Shown piece by piece: positions 54,241-62,858 of a stretch of 64,000 nt of DNA. The stretch comes from Verrucomicrobiaceae bacterium (GTDB taxonomy: Bacteria; Verrucomicrobiota; Verrucomicrobiia; Verrucomicrobiales; Akkermansiaceae). A program made the translations under genes and the position numbers. Numbering within the stretch: the first letter of the stretch is position 1; each line of letters begins with the position of its first letter. The DNA is taken from contig JAIXWR010000021.1 of assembly GCA_027491155.1 (NCBI GenBank), forward strand, positions 186,001 to 250,000, written 5' to 3'. The notes below the pieces were generated by a model, which had not been told where the DNA came from, did not search any database, and saw only the letters and a program-made list of their open reading frames with translations.

Positions 54241-55343
54241 TCAAATCGGAGAGCTTGCGCCGGATTGAGTCGTGCGGCGTACCACGCGGGATAGAGGGCG
54301 CCCACCAGGGAGGTGCCGACGGCCAGCGCCGCGGCCCCGGAGAGCTCCTGCCAGCCGATGTTCGGCTCGATGTATCCCTGAAGCTGTGGAATCGTCTGGA
54401 GCAGGCGCAGGCCGCCCATGCTCAGCAGCCAGCCGCCGAGAATGCCGAAGGCGCAGACGGCGAGCGATTCCCCGAAAATCATCCCCGCCACCTGGGCGCG
54501 GGAAAAGCCGCAGACCCGCGCGATGGCGATCTCCTTGATGCGGCTGAAGACGGAAAGGATCATCGTGTTGGTCACGCTCAGCCCGCCTAACAGGAAGGCG
54601 CAGCCGCCGACCACCCAGGCGGTGGACTTGATGATCTTGAACTGCGAGTAGCTGCGGCTGAACTCCTCGTTCTCGAGCGCGGTCATCTCCGGGTGCTCGG
54701 TGTGGATCCACTCTTTGACGTCCTTGGATTCATGTCCCTCCGCCAGCGCCACGGTGACCACCGACGAGAAGCCCTCCTTGTGGAAGGCCTTCTGGCAGGC
54801 GGCGAGCGGCATGAAGACGCCGCCGTTCTCGAAGCCGTTCTCCATCCGCACCACGCCGGCCACCTTGTGCCTGCCCTGGCCGAGCTCAACCTCGTCGCCG
54901 GCCTTCGCCTCGAGGAAATCCGCCGCGCGCTCGCCGAGTACCACGTCCTCGCCGTGAAAAGCGTCCGCCGAGCCGGACAGCCACTCGGCTTTCTTCAGCC
55001 GGCCGTCTTCCGCGCGGATGCCGAAGCACGTCACCACCGGCCGGTCCGGCGCGGTGACGATGGCGAACAGCACCGGCTGCGCTTCCTTGACGAAAGGCTG
55101 CCGCTCCAGTTCATCGACCAGCGCGACCGGGACGTTGCTGAAGAACAGGTCGGAGACGTTCTTCTCGAACACCACCATCTCGGCGTCGTTGCGCAGGATC
55201 CGCTCGAACATCTTCACCGCGCCGCCGAGCAGGCCGACCACGCTCAGCATGGTGGCCACGCCGAGGGCGATGCCCATGGCGCCGATCGCCGTGCGCACGC
55301 GGTGGCGGCGCAGGTTGGTGAAAATCAGGCTCCAGAGCGACAT
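54237..55343 (-). CDS. ABC transporter permease, FtsX/MacB family
   Basis: The 368-residue protein has an N-terminal span (~18-40, TAIGAMGIALGVATMLSVVG), a large extracytoplasmic MacB-PCD-like domain (~45-235) and three C-terminal spans (~250-360) of the FtsX core: VVGGCAFLLGGLSVTNTMILSVFSRIKEIAIARVCGFSR, split by spans, then GESLAVCAFGILGGWLLSM and LAVGTSLVGALYPAWYAARLNPAQALR. It forms a transporter with the next gene's ATPase. With a polyprenyl synthase upstream and oxidase-like genes downstream, a role in envelope lipid or cofactor delivery can be imagined but is not shown. Confidence 0.9.
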   Translation of the reverse strand: MSLWSLIFTNLRRHRVRTAIGAMGIALGVATMLSVVGLLGGAVKMFERILRNDAEMVVFEKNVSDLFFSNVPVALVDELERQPFVKEAQPVLFAIVTAPDRPVVTCFGIRAEDGRLKKAEWLSGSADAFHGEDVVLGERAADFLEAKAGDEVELGQGRHKVAGVVRMENGFENGGVFMPLAACQKAFHKEGFSSVVTVALAEGHESKDVKEWIHTEHPEMTALENEEFSRSYSQFKIIKSTAWVVGGCAFLLGGLSVTNTMILSVFSRIKEIAIARVCGFSRAQVAGMIFGESLAVCAFGILGGWLLSMGGLRLLQTIPQLQGYIEPNIGWQELSGAAALAVGTSLVGALYPAWYAARLNPAQALRFE

Positions 55344-55354
55344 GGCGCGACTTG

Positions 55355-56281
55355 TTAGACCGCGGCGGAAGTCATGGAAAGCTCCCGGCCGCCGGCCGGA
55401 GCCGGCACCCGCATCAGGCGGAGCATGCCCCAGCGCTCCGGCGGGCCGGGCAGCGCGGCTTCGACGCGGTCGCCGGTTTCCTGAAGCCGGCTGAAGCGGC
55501 GGAAGGCGGCATCGAAGCCTTCGGCGGCGACCAGGTTCGGCCGGCCGAGTTCCTCGTCGCGGCCGCCGGACTTGCCGGTGGCATCCTCGTCGTGCATGAC
55601 GTCTTTCAAATCATCGGCCGCCTGGTACGCCAAACCTCGTAGCAAGGCGAGGCGGTCGAGGAGCTGGATCTCGCGCCGGGTGCCGCGGCCGCAAAGGGCG
55701 GGCAGGCCGACGGTCAGGCGCAGCAGCGCGCCGGTCTTCTTCGCGGCCACGGCGGCGACTTCCGCAGGGTCCTGCGGCCCGCGCCAGCCGGCGAGGTCGT
55801 AGGCCTGGCCGCCGGTCAGGCCTTTCATGCCGAGGCATTCGTCGACCAGTTGGCCTGCTTCGTCGCGCCGGGACAGCGGAGCCCCGCGCATGCCTTGCCA
55901 GAGCAGCGAATAGCCGCGGTTCACCAGCGCGAGGCCGGCGAGCATCGCCATCGCCTCACCGTGGACCACATGGATGCACGGCGCGCCGCGGCGGGTCCGG
56001 GCGTCGTCCATCGCCGGCAGGTCGTCGAAGACCAGCGAAGCGCTGTGAAGGTACTCGATCCCGCAGGCCAGGGCGCGCGCGGATTCTTCGAGCATGCCCA
56101 TTTCGATGCCGACCAGGTAGGCGACCACCGCGCGGACCAGCGAGCCGGGCCGTGCGAGAAGATCGCCCATGGCCGCCGCCAAGCGCGGTTCGCCGACGCC
56201 CGGCATGCCTTGCCGGAAGCCTGCAGCCAGCAAGCCGCGGGCGCATCCGGCCCGGCGCATCCACCATGATTCCGCGTTCAT
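55355..56281 (-). CDS. Polyprenyl (geranylgeranyl/farnesyl-type) diphosphate synthase
   Basis: The 308-residue trans-isoprenyl diphosphate synthase elongates allylic diphosphates with IPP. The first Asp-rich motif is FDDLPAMDDARTRRG (~residues 88-102), with the DDxxxxD spacing of bacterial farnesyl/geranylgeranyl synthases. The second is QAADDLKDVMHD (~222-233). Other blocks: KGLTGGQAYDLAG and KKTGALLRLTVGLPAL. The usual start region with a GGKR/GGKRLR box is not recognisable, so the IPP-binding lysine is uncertain and activity may be altered. It stands at the head of the ABC/oxidase-like operon, 11 bp before the permease gene, and is preceded by the YceI gene. Confidence 0.85.
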   Translation of the reverse strand: MNAESWWMRRAGCARGLLAAGFRQGMPGVGEPRLAAAMGDLLARPGSLVRAVVAYLVGIEMGMLEESARALACGIEYLHSASLVFDDLPAMDDARTRRGAPCIHVVHGEAMAMLAGLALVNRGYSLLWQGMRGAPLSRRDEAGQLVDECLGMKGLTGGQAYDLAGWRGPQDPAEVAAVAAKKTGALLRLTVGLPALCGRGTRREIQLLDRLALLRGLAYQAADDLKDVMHDEDATGKSGGRDEELGRPNLVAAEGFDAAFRRFSRLQETGDRVEAALPGPPERWGMLRLMRVPAPAGGRELSMTSAAV

Positions 56282-56299
56282 TGTCCGGATGTGGAAACT

Positions 56300-56845
56300 T
56301 TACTTCGCTTCGCCGACGAGGTGGAAGCTGACCGACAGCTTCGGGTTCACCGTCATGACCGCCATCGTCCGGATGATCGGCAGCCCGAAGTCCTGGTAGT
56401 CGAGCGCCGCGGTGCCGTCGATGGTCACCACCTTGCCTTCCTTGCTCGCGGTGTAGGGAAACGCGATGACCTTGGAGATGCCGTGGATCTTCAGCGTGCC
56501 CTGGGCATAGGTCTGCCCCTTGTCGGTCCAGGTCTTGATGAACTTGAAGCTGCCTTCCGGCGCGCTTCCGCCGAGCCACTTGATCATTTCCTTGTCCCGC
56601 TTCTCGTCCCCGGTCTTCAGGTCGGAGAACTTCCAGCCGAGATCGACGGCGCTCGGGGCGAGGCTCGACCCGTCGCCGCTCACCTTCGCGGTGAAGTCGG
56701 AAAGCGTGCCGGCGAACGAGTGGCCGGTGGCCTTGGCATCGACCTTGATGTGGCTCTTCGCCTTGTCGATGTCGAGGCTGTCCGCGGACGCGTGGTTCGC
56801 GAACAGCAGCAGGCAGCACGCCGCGGAGAAAAGGGATCGGTTCAT
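56300..56845 (-). CDS. YceI-family periplasmic polyisoprenoid-binding-like protein
   Basis: The 181-residue protein has a signal peptide (~1-20, ending HASADS) and a lipocalin-like YceI domain: LDIDKAKSHIKVDAKATGHSFAGTLSDF at the start, DEKRDKEMIKWLGG in the middle and LPIIRTMAVMTVNPKLSVSF at the end. YceI relatives bind polyisoprenoids in a beta-barrel. The gene directly downstream encodes a polyprenyl synthase, so a lipid or quinone ligand made locally is plausible. ATG 56845 fits the signal peptide. It is divergent from the next gene, with 102 bp between start codons. Confidence 0.88.
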   Translation of the reverse strand: MNRSLFSAACCLLLFANHASADSLDIDKAKSHIKVDAKATGHSFAGTLSDFTAKVSGDGSSLAPSAVDLGWKFSDLKTGDEKRDKEMIKWLGGSAPEGSFKFIKTWTDKGQTYAQGTLKIHGISKVIAFPYTASKEGKVVTIDGTAALDYQDFGLPIIRTMAVMTVNPKLSVSFHLVGEAK

Positions 56846-56947
56846 GATGTTACGGAGAAGTCCTTGCGTGAACATCCTCCTCCCGCCACGGTCTGTCGCG
56901 ACCAAAGCACCGGATCCGCCGCCTCTTTCGTAACCATCCCGTTACCG

Positions 56948-57433
56948 ATGAAAACCAGTCTCAACAAGTCCGCCTTCACCTTCCTCATCGCCCTCGCCCT
57001 CGGAGTTCTCCCGCTCCACGCCGAACCTTACGCGAAGGGCAGCTCGGTGAAGGCGTTTTCGGCCAAGGACCAGCACGAGCAGGCCTACACCTTCGATGCG
57101 AAGACCACCCGCTACCTGCTGGTCAGCCACGACATGGAGACCGGCAAGAAGGCGAACGGCGCGCTGACCGTGCTCGGCAAAGACCACCTGCCCGGAAAGA
57201 AGGCCATCTACATCGCCAACATCCACGGCATGCCCGGCGTCGGCCGCATGTTCGCCTTGCCGAAGATGAAGAAGTACACGCACCGCATCATCCTCGGCGA
57301 CGATGCCGCGCTGATCGCGGACTTCCCCGAGCAGAAGGGCAAGGTCACGGTGCTCGGGCTTTCAAACGGCAAGGTGACCTCGGTGGAATACTGGGATCCC
57401 GCCACGGAAGGCGTGAACAATTTCCTGAAGTGA
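56948..57433 (+). CDS. Secreted protein of unknown function (thioredoxin-fold-like?)
   Basis: The 161-residue protein has a signal peptide (~1-25, FTFLIALALGVLPLHA). The mature ~135 residues alternate beta and alpha: AYTFDAKTTRYLLVSHDME, KAIYIANIHGMPGVGRMFAL, THRIILGDDAALIADFPEQKGKVTVLGL. The order suggests a thioredoxin-like or YtfJ-like fold, but no CxxC is present, so it would not be a redox protein. It is divergent from yceI. The assignment is tentative. Confidence 0.65.
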   Translation: MKTSLNKSAFTFLIALALGVLPLHAEPYAKGSSVKAFSAKDQHEQAYTFDAKTTRYLLVSHDMETGKKANGALTVLGKDHLPGKKAIYIANIHGMPGVGRMFALPKMKKYTHRIILGDDAALIADFPEQKGKVTVLGLSNGKVTSVEYWDPATEGVNNFLK

Positions 57434-57611
57434 CTTCTGGAAGGGGAGCCGGTTCCGGCCGGCTTTGAGACCAACCTTTCCGCCGGGGTCCCGGGTCATC
57501 CTGCTTGCCGGCGAGTCCGGGCTTGGCTCCGTGCCGATCTCACGATTCGCTTGGGGCGCTGCAGGGCGATCCCGCCCGTCTCTTCGTAGCAAGCCCGATT
57601 CCCCGTTCACC

Positions 57612-59096
57612 ATGAGATCCGGAACCATCGCTCTCCTCGCGTTCGCCCTCGCCTTCCTTGCCGGCCCCGCCTTCGCCGCCGCCGGTTCCAAGCCGAACAT
57701 CATCCACATCGTCGCCGACGACCTCGGCTGGAAAGACGTCGGCTTCAACGGCGCCACCGATCTCAAGACGCCCAACCTCGACGCCCTGGCCAAGGGCGGC
57801 GCGAAGCTCGGCGGATTCTACGTCCAGCCGATGTGCACGCCCACCCGTGCCGCCCTGATGACGGGCCGCTATCCGTTCCGCTACGGCTTGCAGACCATCG
57901 TCATCCCCGGTCCGGCCGGCTACGGGCTCGATACCACCGAGCACCTGCTCCCGCAGTGCCTCAAGGAGGCCGGCTACACCACCGCCATCATCGGCAAGTG
58001 GCACCTCGGCCACGCCGATATCAAGTACTGGCCGAAGCAGCGCGGCTTCGACTACCAGTACGGTGCCATGATCGGCGAGCTGGACTACTACACCCATAGT
58101 GACGCCGGGGTGCTCGACTGGTTCCGCGACAACAAGCCGGTGAAGGAGGAAGGCTACACGACGCAGCTCCTCGGCGCCGACGCGGTGAAATACATCAACG
58201 CCCGGAAGAAGGACGAACCCTTCTACCTCTACCTCGCCTTCAACGCGCCCCACACGCCCTATCAGGCGCCGCAGGAATACGTCGACCGCTTCAAGCACAT
58301 CGCCGACCCGACCCGCCGGACCTACGCCGGGATGGTCGCCTGCCTGGACGACGAGATCGGCAAGGTGGTGGCCGCGCTCGACGCCAAGGGTCTCCGCGAC
58401 AACACGCTGATCCTTTTCCACAGCGACAACGGCGGCACCACCAACGCGATGTTCGCCGGCCAGATGACGGACCTTTCCAAGACCAAGCTGCCCTGCGACA
58501 ACGGCCCCTACCGCGACGGCAAGGGCACGCTCTTTGAAGGCGGCTGCCTGGTGGCCGCCTGCGCCAACTGGCCCGGCAAGATCAAGCCGGGCACGGTGGA
58601 CGGCATGATCCACGCGGTGGACATCTACCCGACGATCGCCGCCCTGGCCGGGGCCTCCACCGCGAAGTGCAAGCCGCTGGACGGAGTGGATGTCTGGGGC
58701 ACTCTCGCCGAAGGCAAGGCCTCGCCGCGCACCGAGATCATCTACAACGTCGAGCCCTTCCGCGGCGCGGTCCGCCAGGGCGACTGGAAGCTGATCTGGC
58801 GCTCGCTCATCCCGACCAGCGTCGATCTTTTCAACCTGAAGGAGGACCCCTACGAGAAGAACAACCTCGCCGCCGCCCACCCCGACAAGGTGGCCGCGAT
58901 GCAGGAGCGCATCAATGCGCTGGGCAAGGAATCCGCCAGGCCGCTGGCCCTGATGTATGTCGCCAAGGTCGGCCTGGCCCACGGCAAGCCGCTGATGGGC
59001 TCCGAGGACGGCAAGGGCGCGGTGATGGTCGACCCGCAGGACCCTTCCATCACCGACGAAGGCGTCGGCCAGCGCGAGGTGCCGGCGGGGCATTGA
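57612..59096 (+). CDS. Secreted type I sulfatase (formylglycine-dependent)
   Basis: The 494-residue exported protein has a signal peptide (~1-23). The alkaline-phosphatase-fold core opens with NIIHIVADDLGWKDVGFNG, whose Asp pair binds calcium. The formylglycine site is MCTPTRAALMTGRYPFRYG, with C75 in the CxPxR motif, so maturation by a formylglycine-generating enzyme is expected. Other blocks: TTAIIGKWHLGHA, FLYLAFNAPHTPYQ-type (here FYLYLAFNAPHTPYQAPQ), FHSDNGGT and the C-terminal KLIWRS domain. It probably acts on arylsulfates or sulfated polysaccharides. Monocistronic; followed by an inverted REP pair. Confidence 0.93.
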   Translation: MRSGTIALLAFALAFLAGPAFAAAGSKPNIIHIVADDLGWKDVGFNGATDLKTPNLDALAKGGAKLGGFYVQPMCTPTRAALMTGRYPFRYGLQTIVIPGPAGYGLDTTEHLLPQCLKEAGYTTAIIGKWHLGHADIKYWPKQRGFDYQYGAMIGELDYYTHSDAGVLDWFRDNKPVKEEGYTTQLLGADAVKYINARKKDEPFYLYLAFNAPHTPYQAPQEYVDRFKHIADPTRRTYAGMVACLDDEIGKVVAALDAKGLRDNTLILFHSDNGGTTNAMFAGQMTDLSKTKLPCDNGPYRDGKGTLFEGGCLVAACANWPGKIKPGTVDGMIHAVDIYPTIAALAGASTAKCKPLDGVDVWGTLAEGKASPRTEIIYNVEPFRGAVRQGDWKLIWRSLIPTSVDLFNLKEDPYEKNNLAAAHPDKVAAMQERINALGKESARPLALMYVAKVGLAHGKPLMGSEDGKGAVMVDPQDPSITDEGVGQREVPAGH

Positions 59097-59165
59097 GGGA
59101 GCGCCGGCTTCAGCCGGCATTGGAAAGTAACGGGTGCAACCAAGCCGGCTGAAGCCGGCGCTCCC
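59097..59165. repeat. Inverted pair of 22-bp REP-like palindromes
   Basis: The unit GGGAGCGCCGGCTTCAGCCG plus GC (59097-59118) is found again as an exact reverse complement at 59144-59165, 25 bp away. Each unit contains its own GCCGGCT/AGCCGGC hairpin. The arrangement is that of a bacterial interspersed mosaic element between the convergent sulfatase and InlB-repeat genes. It may act as terminator for both. Confidence 0.85.
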
Positions 59166-59179
59166 TTCTGAAACGGCCG

Positions 59180-61597
59180 TCAATCGTGCCGCAGGCGGAA
59201 GAAGCGCTGCTTCTGGCCTGGCACGGGGGCGATGTGGACATGGCATTCGCCTTCGGCGGCCTCGACTTCTCGTTCCGATTCCGTCCAGTGGCCCGAGCCG
59301 AGGTCGGGGCTTTCCTCCAGCACCCAACCCGGCAGGCCGGCGGGCCAGTGGAGGATCAGGCCGCCGTCCGGCGCCGAACCGATGAGGGGTTCCGGGACGA
59401 TCAACTCGAAGTTCGCGACCAGGGTGCGGGCCGGGTTCGCCTTGAAGGAATAGCTGGCGGAACTGCTCACGACCTCGCCGTTCTCGCTCCAGTGCGAGAA
59501 GACGTAGCCGGCGTTCGGCGAAGCAATCACCATGACGTTGTCACCGTCCTCGAACATTCCGCCGCCGCTGGTGCCGCCGGCGGTGGCCGGGAGCGAGGAG
59601 GTGGTAATTTCGTAGGCCGGGGCGAAGCGGGCGTTGAGCGTGGTGTCGCGGTCGAGCACGAAGGTATAGGTCCGCTGGCTGCTCACGTTGCTGTTGCCGC
59701 GTTCCCAGCGTTTGAAGAGATAGCCGGGGTTCGGGGTGGCCACGATGGTCACCTCGCTTTGATTGGCATAGGACCCGGCACCCGTGACCGTGCCACCCGC
59801 GAGCGGCGAAGGATTCAAGGCAAGGGTCCACAGGTTGCCGCCGTCCGGCGCGAAGTTCGCCGCCAGCGTGCGGTCGGCATTCGCGGCGAAGCTGTAGCTG
59901 GCGGTCGAGGAGACCTGCACACCGCCTTCGGTCCAGTTGACGAAGTGGTAGCCGGCATTCGCGGTCGCGGTGAGGGCGACGGGTTCGCCGTTCGCGAAGA
60001 CGCCGCCGCCGCTCGTGATGCCGCCGATGGCGGGAACGGCCGAGGCGACGATCGTGCGGCTCGGGTTCACCACCGAAAACACGGCGCTCAGCGAGTGGTT
60101 CACGTCGACGGTCAGGCTGTAGCTCGCCTGGTTGCTGACGACCTGGCCGTTGTCGGTCCAGTGGACGAACTGGTAGCCGGCATTCGCGGTGGCGGTGAGG
60201 GTGGCCACCTGGCCGATGTCGAAAGCGCCGTTGCCGCCGGTGATGCCGCCGTCGAGCGGCTCCGCGACGGTGTCGATGGTGGCGACCGGCGGCAGCACGG
60301 CACCGGCTTCGGCGATCGAGATGGTGTAGGATTTCGCGACGGCAGGCAGAACGCTGTCGGAGGCTTCGATGGTGAAGGTGAACTCGCCGGCAGTGCTGGG
60401 CGTGCCGGAGATGATGCCGGTCTCTTCATCGAAAGCCATGCCAGCGGGCAGGTCGCCGCTGCGGGTGCAGGTGAAAGGCGTCGCGCCGGGGATGACGACG
60501 AGACGGTCGGGATAGACTTCGCCCACCTCGCCGTTCTGCAGGTGCTCGACCAGACCGACTTCGGCTTCCGGATTGAAGGCGGACATTTGCGCGCCGAGGT
60601 ATTTGCCGACAACTTCGAGGGTGGAGAAGTCGAGGTCGATGCCGTTGACGTTGCCGAGTCCGTCGCCGTGGATGCCGTCGGGGCCGACGGTATCGGTGCC
60701 GATCTCGCCGGTTTCGTCGTCGAGCGGGCCGGTGTATTCGTAGAATTCGTAGCGCCGCGTGACCACTTCGTCGCCGTTGTCGAGGTCCTCGGGAGCGGCT
60801 TCCAGCTTGCCCTTCGGGCCGCCGTCGCCGGCGTTGTACTCGACTTGCAGGATCTCCCACTCGACTTCGACCTCGTCGGGCTCGTTGTTGCGCCAGTTCA
60901 CGTCGTCGGGGTCGCCGGGATCGTCGGAAACGAGGTCGCGGAGCTTCACCTCGCGGTTGTTGTGGGTCGTGGTGCGGATCTCTTTCACCCAGACGGCCGG
61001 GCCGAACTCCTTGACGGGGACTTCCGGAGGTTCGGGCGGCTCGATCACCGCCTGGACCTGGGCGGGAGCGGCGGCCACCGGCGGGTAGTAGTTGAAGGTC
61101 GGCGTGGAGACCTGCACGGCGGGCCCGCGCACCAGGTTGCCGGCGCCGTCGTCCACCAGCCAGAAGTACTTCACGGCGGTGGCGTTCGCGTTGATGCCGA
61201 CACCGAAGTGCTCGCCGCCGAAATTGACGGCCGGATTGGTGAACATGTGGCCGTTGGTCGGTGCGATCGGCGTGGTGGGCACAGCGGTGTAGGCGGACCA
61301 GGTGCCGTCGGGCTTGCGGACCGCGGCCCAGCGGATGAAACACTTGGGGTGACCGGGCAACGAATCGTCCTGCGTGATCTTGCAGGTCCCGTAATGGTTC
61401 CAGTCGTAGGTGTAGGTGATGCCGGTGCTGGGGCAGTCCTCGATTTCGATCTCGAAGCCGTGACAGGGCGTGCCCGTGTCGTTGACGACGTCGAAGTTGT
61501 TGATGCTGCCGTAAGCCGTGCTGGCGCTTGCGGCGCCGGGGGCGAGGAAGGCAGCGCACAGGCCGGCGAGCAGCGACCTGAAGGCGGAGGTTTTCAT
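59180..61597 (-). CDS. Secreted protein with Ig-like and four divergent InlB-type B-repeats
   Basis: The 805-residue protein has a signal peptide (~1-25). Residues ~26-370 are unrecognised, acidic and Pro-rich, with a Glu/Pro linker near 195. An He_PIG-like Ig domain (~375-460) has GDLPAGMAFDEETGIISGTP. Four tandem repeats of ~65-70 residues follow (~465-750), each with the pattern GGxxxGxGxF, then LTATANAGYQFVHW, ending in AxF; these match the divergent InlB B-repeat family of adhesins. The C-terminal ~50 residues end in RFFRLRHD, an ending common in this phylum's large exoproteins. The ATG at 61597 fits the signal peptide. Confidence 0.85.
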   Translation of the reverse strand: MKTSAFRSLLAGLCAAFLAPGAASASTAYGSINNFDVVNDTGTPCHGFEIEIEDCPSTGITYTYDWNHYGTCKITQDDSLPGHPKCFIRWAAVRKPDGTWSAYTAVPTTPIAPTNGHMFTNPAVNFGGEHFGVGINANATAVKYFWLVDDGAGNLVRGPAVQVSTPTFNYYPPVAAAPAQVQAVIEPPEPPEVPVKEFGPAVWVKEIRTTTHNNREVKLRDLVSDDPGDPDDVNWRNNEPDEVEVEWEILQVEYNAGDGGPKGKLEAAPEDLDNGDEVVTRRYEFYEYTGPLDDETGEIGTDTVGPDGIHGDGLGNVNGIDLDFSTLEVVGKYLGAQMSAFNPEAEVGLVEHLQNGEVGEVYPDRLVVIPGATPFTCTRSGDLPAGMAFDEETGIISGTPSTAGEFTFTIEASDSVLPAVAKSYTISIAEAGAVLPPVATIDTVAEPLDGGITGGNGAFDIGQVATLTATANAGYQFVHWTDNGQVVSNQASYSLTVDVNHSLSAVFSVVNPSRTIVASAVPAIGGITSGGGVFANGEPVALTATANAGYHFVNWTEGGVQVSSTASYSFAANADRTLAANFAPDGGNLWTLALNPSPLAGGTVTGAGSYANQSEVTIVATPNPGYLFKRWERGNSNVSSQRTYTFVLDRDTTLNARFAPAYEITTSSLPATAGGTSGGGMFEDGDNVMVIASPNAGYVFSHWSENGEVVSSSASYSFKANPARTLVANFELIVPEPLIGSAPDGGLILHWPAGLPGWVLEESPDLGSGHWTESEREVEAAEGECHVHIAPVPGQKQRFFRLRHD

Positions 61598-61754
61598 GGC
61601 GTTGATTCGGGAGGCATTCCGGAGAGCTCCCTGCCCGTCGCGGGCAATGGATGCGGCCTTCCGGATACGCTGCCACGAAAGCGCCGGAGGAGGCCCGTCC
61701 TCAAGGAGCACGTGGTAACGGAATGGTCGGGTAACCAATCGGTTACGGAAGCGT

Positions 61755-62690
61755 TCAGCCTCTCACGAGCCACGATTCGCCGATGCTTCCGGCCATGAAG
61801 GAAGCCGCGGGAATCCCCTGTCTAACAAGTTCCTCCGCCAGCCGCAGCGGCGGCTCGCCGAGGGGTTCGTCGGTGAGACGGAAGGTGCCCCAGTGCATCG
61901 CCACCGCGCGGCGGCATCGGGTCTCGCGGAAGACCTGCACCGCTTCCTCCGGGTTCATGTGCATCGGTTTCATGAACCAGCGCGGCGAATAGGCGCCGAT
62001 CGGGATCATGCCGAAATCGACGGGTCCCAGCCGTTCGCCGATCTCGCGGAAGGCGGGGCACCACGCGCTGTCGCCGGCGTGCCAGAGCTTCACGCCGCCG
62101 CCTTCCAGCAGCCAGCCGCACCAGTGGGCGCGGTTGCGGTCGAAGGGCGTGCGTGCCGTGAAGTGCTGGGCCGGGGTGGCGGTGGCGCGGATACCGGGCA
62201 GGATCTCCCCGGAGCCGAACCACGAGACTTCTCGTACTTCGCGGAAGCCCTGTTTGCCGAGCCAGCCGGCATGGCCTTCCGGAACGAGCAGCGGCGTTTC
62301 CTTGCCGAGGGTGCGGAGGGTCGCCAGGTCGAGGTGATCGTAGTGCGAATGGCTGAGCAGCACCGCGTCGATCTCCGGCAGTTCGTCCGCGCGGCAGGGT
62401 GCCGGGACCTGGCGCTTGAGCGAGGGAAAGGGGAGCGGCGCGCAGTGGTCGGAGAAGACGGGATCCACCAAAAGGTTTCTCCCGCAGCCCTGCAGCAGGA
62501 ATGACGCGTGGCCGAGCCAGGTGACTCGCCAGCCGTCCTGCGGAGCGCCTTCCAACGCGATGGGAACGGCGGGCGCGGGATGGTCGGGTGCCGCGGAAAG
62601 CGGGTCCTTGGGCGCGATCCCGGCTTTCCAACGCAGCACGTCGCGGAAGCGGTGCTCGTCGTGAAGCCAGGGATTGGTGAAGCGGCGCAT
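61755..62690 (-). CDS. MBL-fold metallohydrolase (UlaG/NAPE-PLD-like)
   Basis: The 311-residue cytosolic protein has WLGHASFLLQG (~residues 54-64) and LVDPVFSDHCAP, then the zinc motif LLSHSHYDHLD (HxHxDH). Later ligands are PAQHFTARTPFDRNRAHWCG, LWHAGDSAWCP and AVAMHWGTFRLTDEP. This set places it with the UlaG-like/NAPE-PLD subfamily (L-ascorbate-6-phosphate lactonase-like or phospholipase D-type), not with beta-lactamases. The substrate is not predictable. ATG 62690 was chosen (MRRFTNPWLHDEHRFRDVL); longer frames add sequence from the preceding repeat. Confidence 0.85.
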   Translation of the reverse strand: MRRFTNPWLHDEHRFRDVLRWKAGIAPKDPLSAAPDHPAPAVPIALEGAPQDGWRVTWLGHASFLLQGCGRNLLVDPVFSDHCAPLPFPSLKRQVPAPCRADELPEIDAVLLSHSHYDHLDLATLRTLGKETPLLVPEGHAGWLGKQGFREVREVSWFGSGEILPGIRATATPAQHFTARTPFDRNRAHWCGWLLEGGGVKLWHAGDSAWCPAFREIGERLGPVDFGMIPIGAYSPRWFMKPMHMNPEEAVQVFRETRCRRAVAMHWGTFRLTDEPLGEPPLRLAEELVRQGIPAASFMAGSIGESWLVRG

Positions 62691-62740
62691 CGCGGAGGAA
62701 GCATCGGCGGGATCACAGGGCTGGCAAGCGCGGTGCCAAA

Positions 62741-62761
62741 CGGAACGGCGCAGCCGTTCCG
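62741..62761. repeat. Single REP-like palindrome
   Basis: CGGAACGGC-gca-GCCGTTCCG is a 9-bp perfect stem with a 3-nt loop, followed by CTACGAGAGG. It lies between the MBL gene and the terminator of the Asp-rich gene. It is a different unit from the CGGCGCTCCC family. Confidence 0.65.
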
Positions 62762-62773
62762 CTACGAGAGGTC

Positions 62774-62808
62774 GAAAAAAAGCGCCCCGGCCCTTGCGGG
62801 CCGGGGCG
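62774..62808 (-). terminator. Terminator of the Asp-rich exoprotein gene
   Basis: An 11-bp perfect stem CGCCCCGGCCC/GGGCCGGGGCG (62783-62793 and 62798-62808) is followed on the reverse strand by TTTTTTT. Confidence 0.9.
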
Positions 62809-62858
62809 TTGCCGGTGGACCGCCGCAAGGGCGGGCCGTGGCGGGTTTTGAGGCAAGG

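Noticed and set aside
56929-56946. GTAAC/GTTAC inverted repeat near yceI and a similar set at 61712-61746 as a shared ECF-sigma promoter
   Set aside because: Spacing between the candidate elements differs by about 10 bp between the two loci, so no common promoter can be defined.
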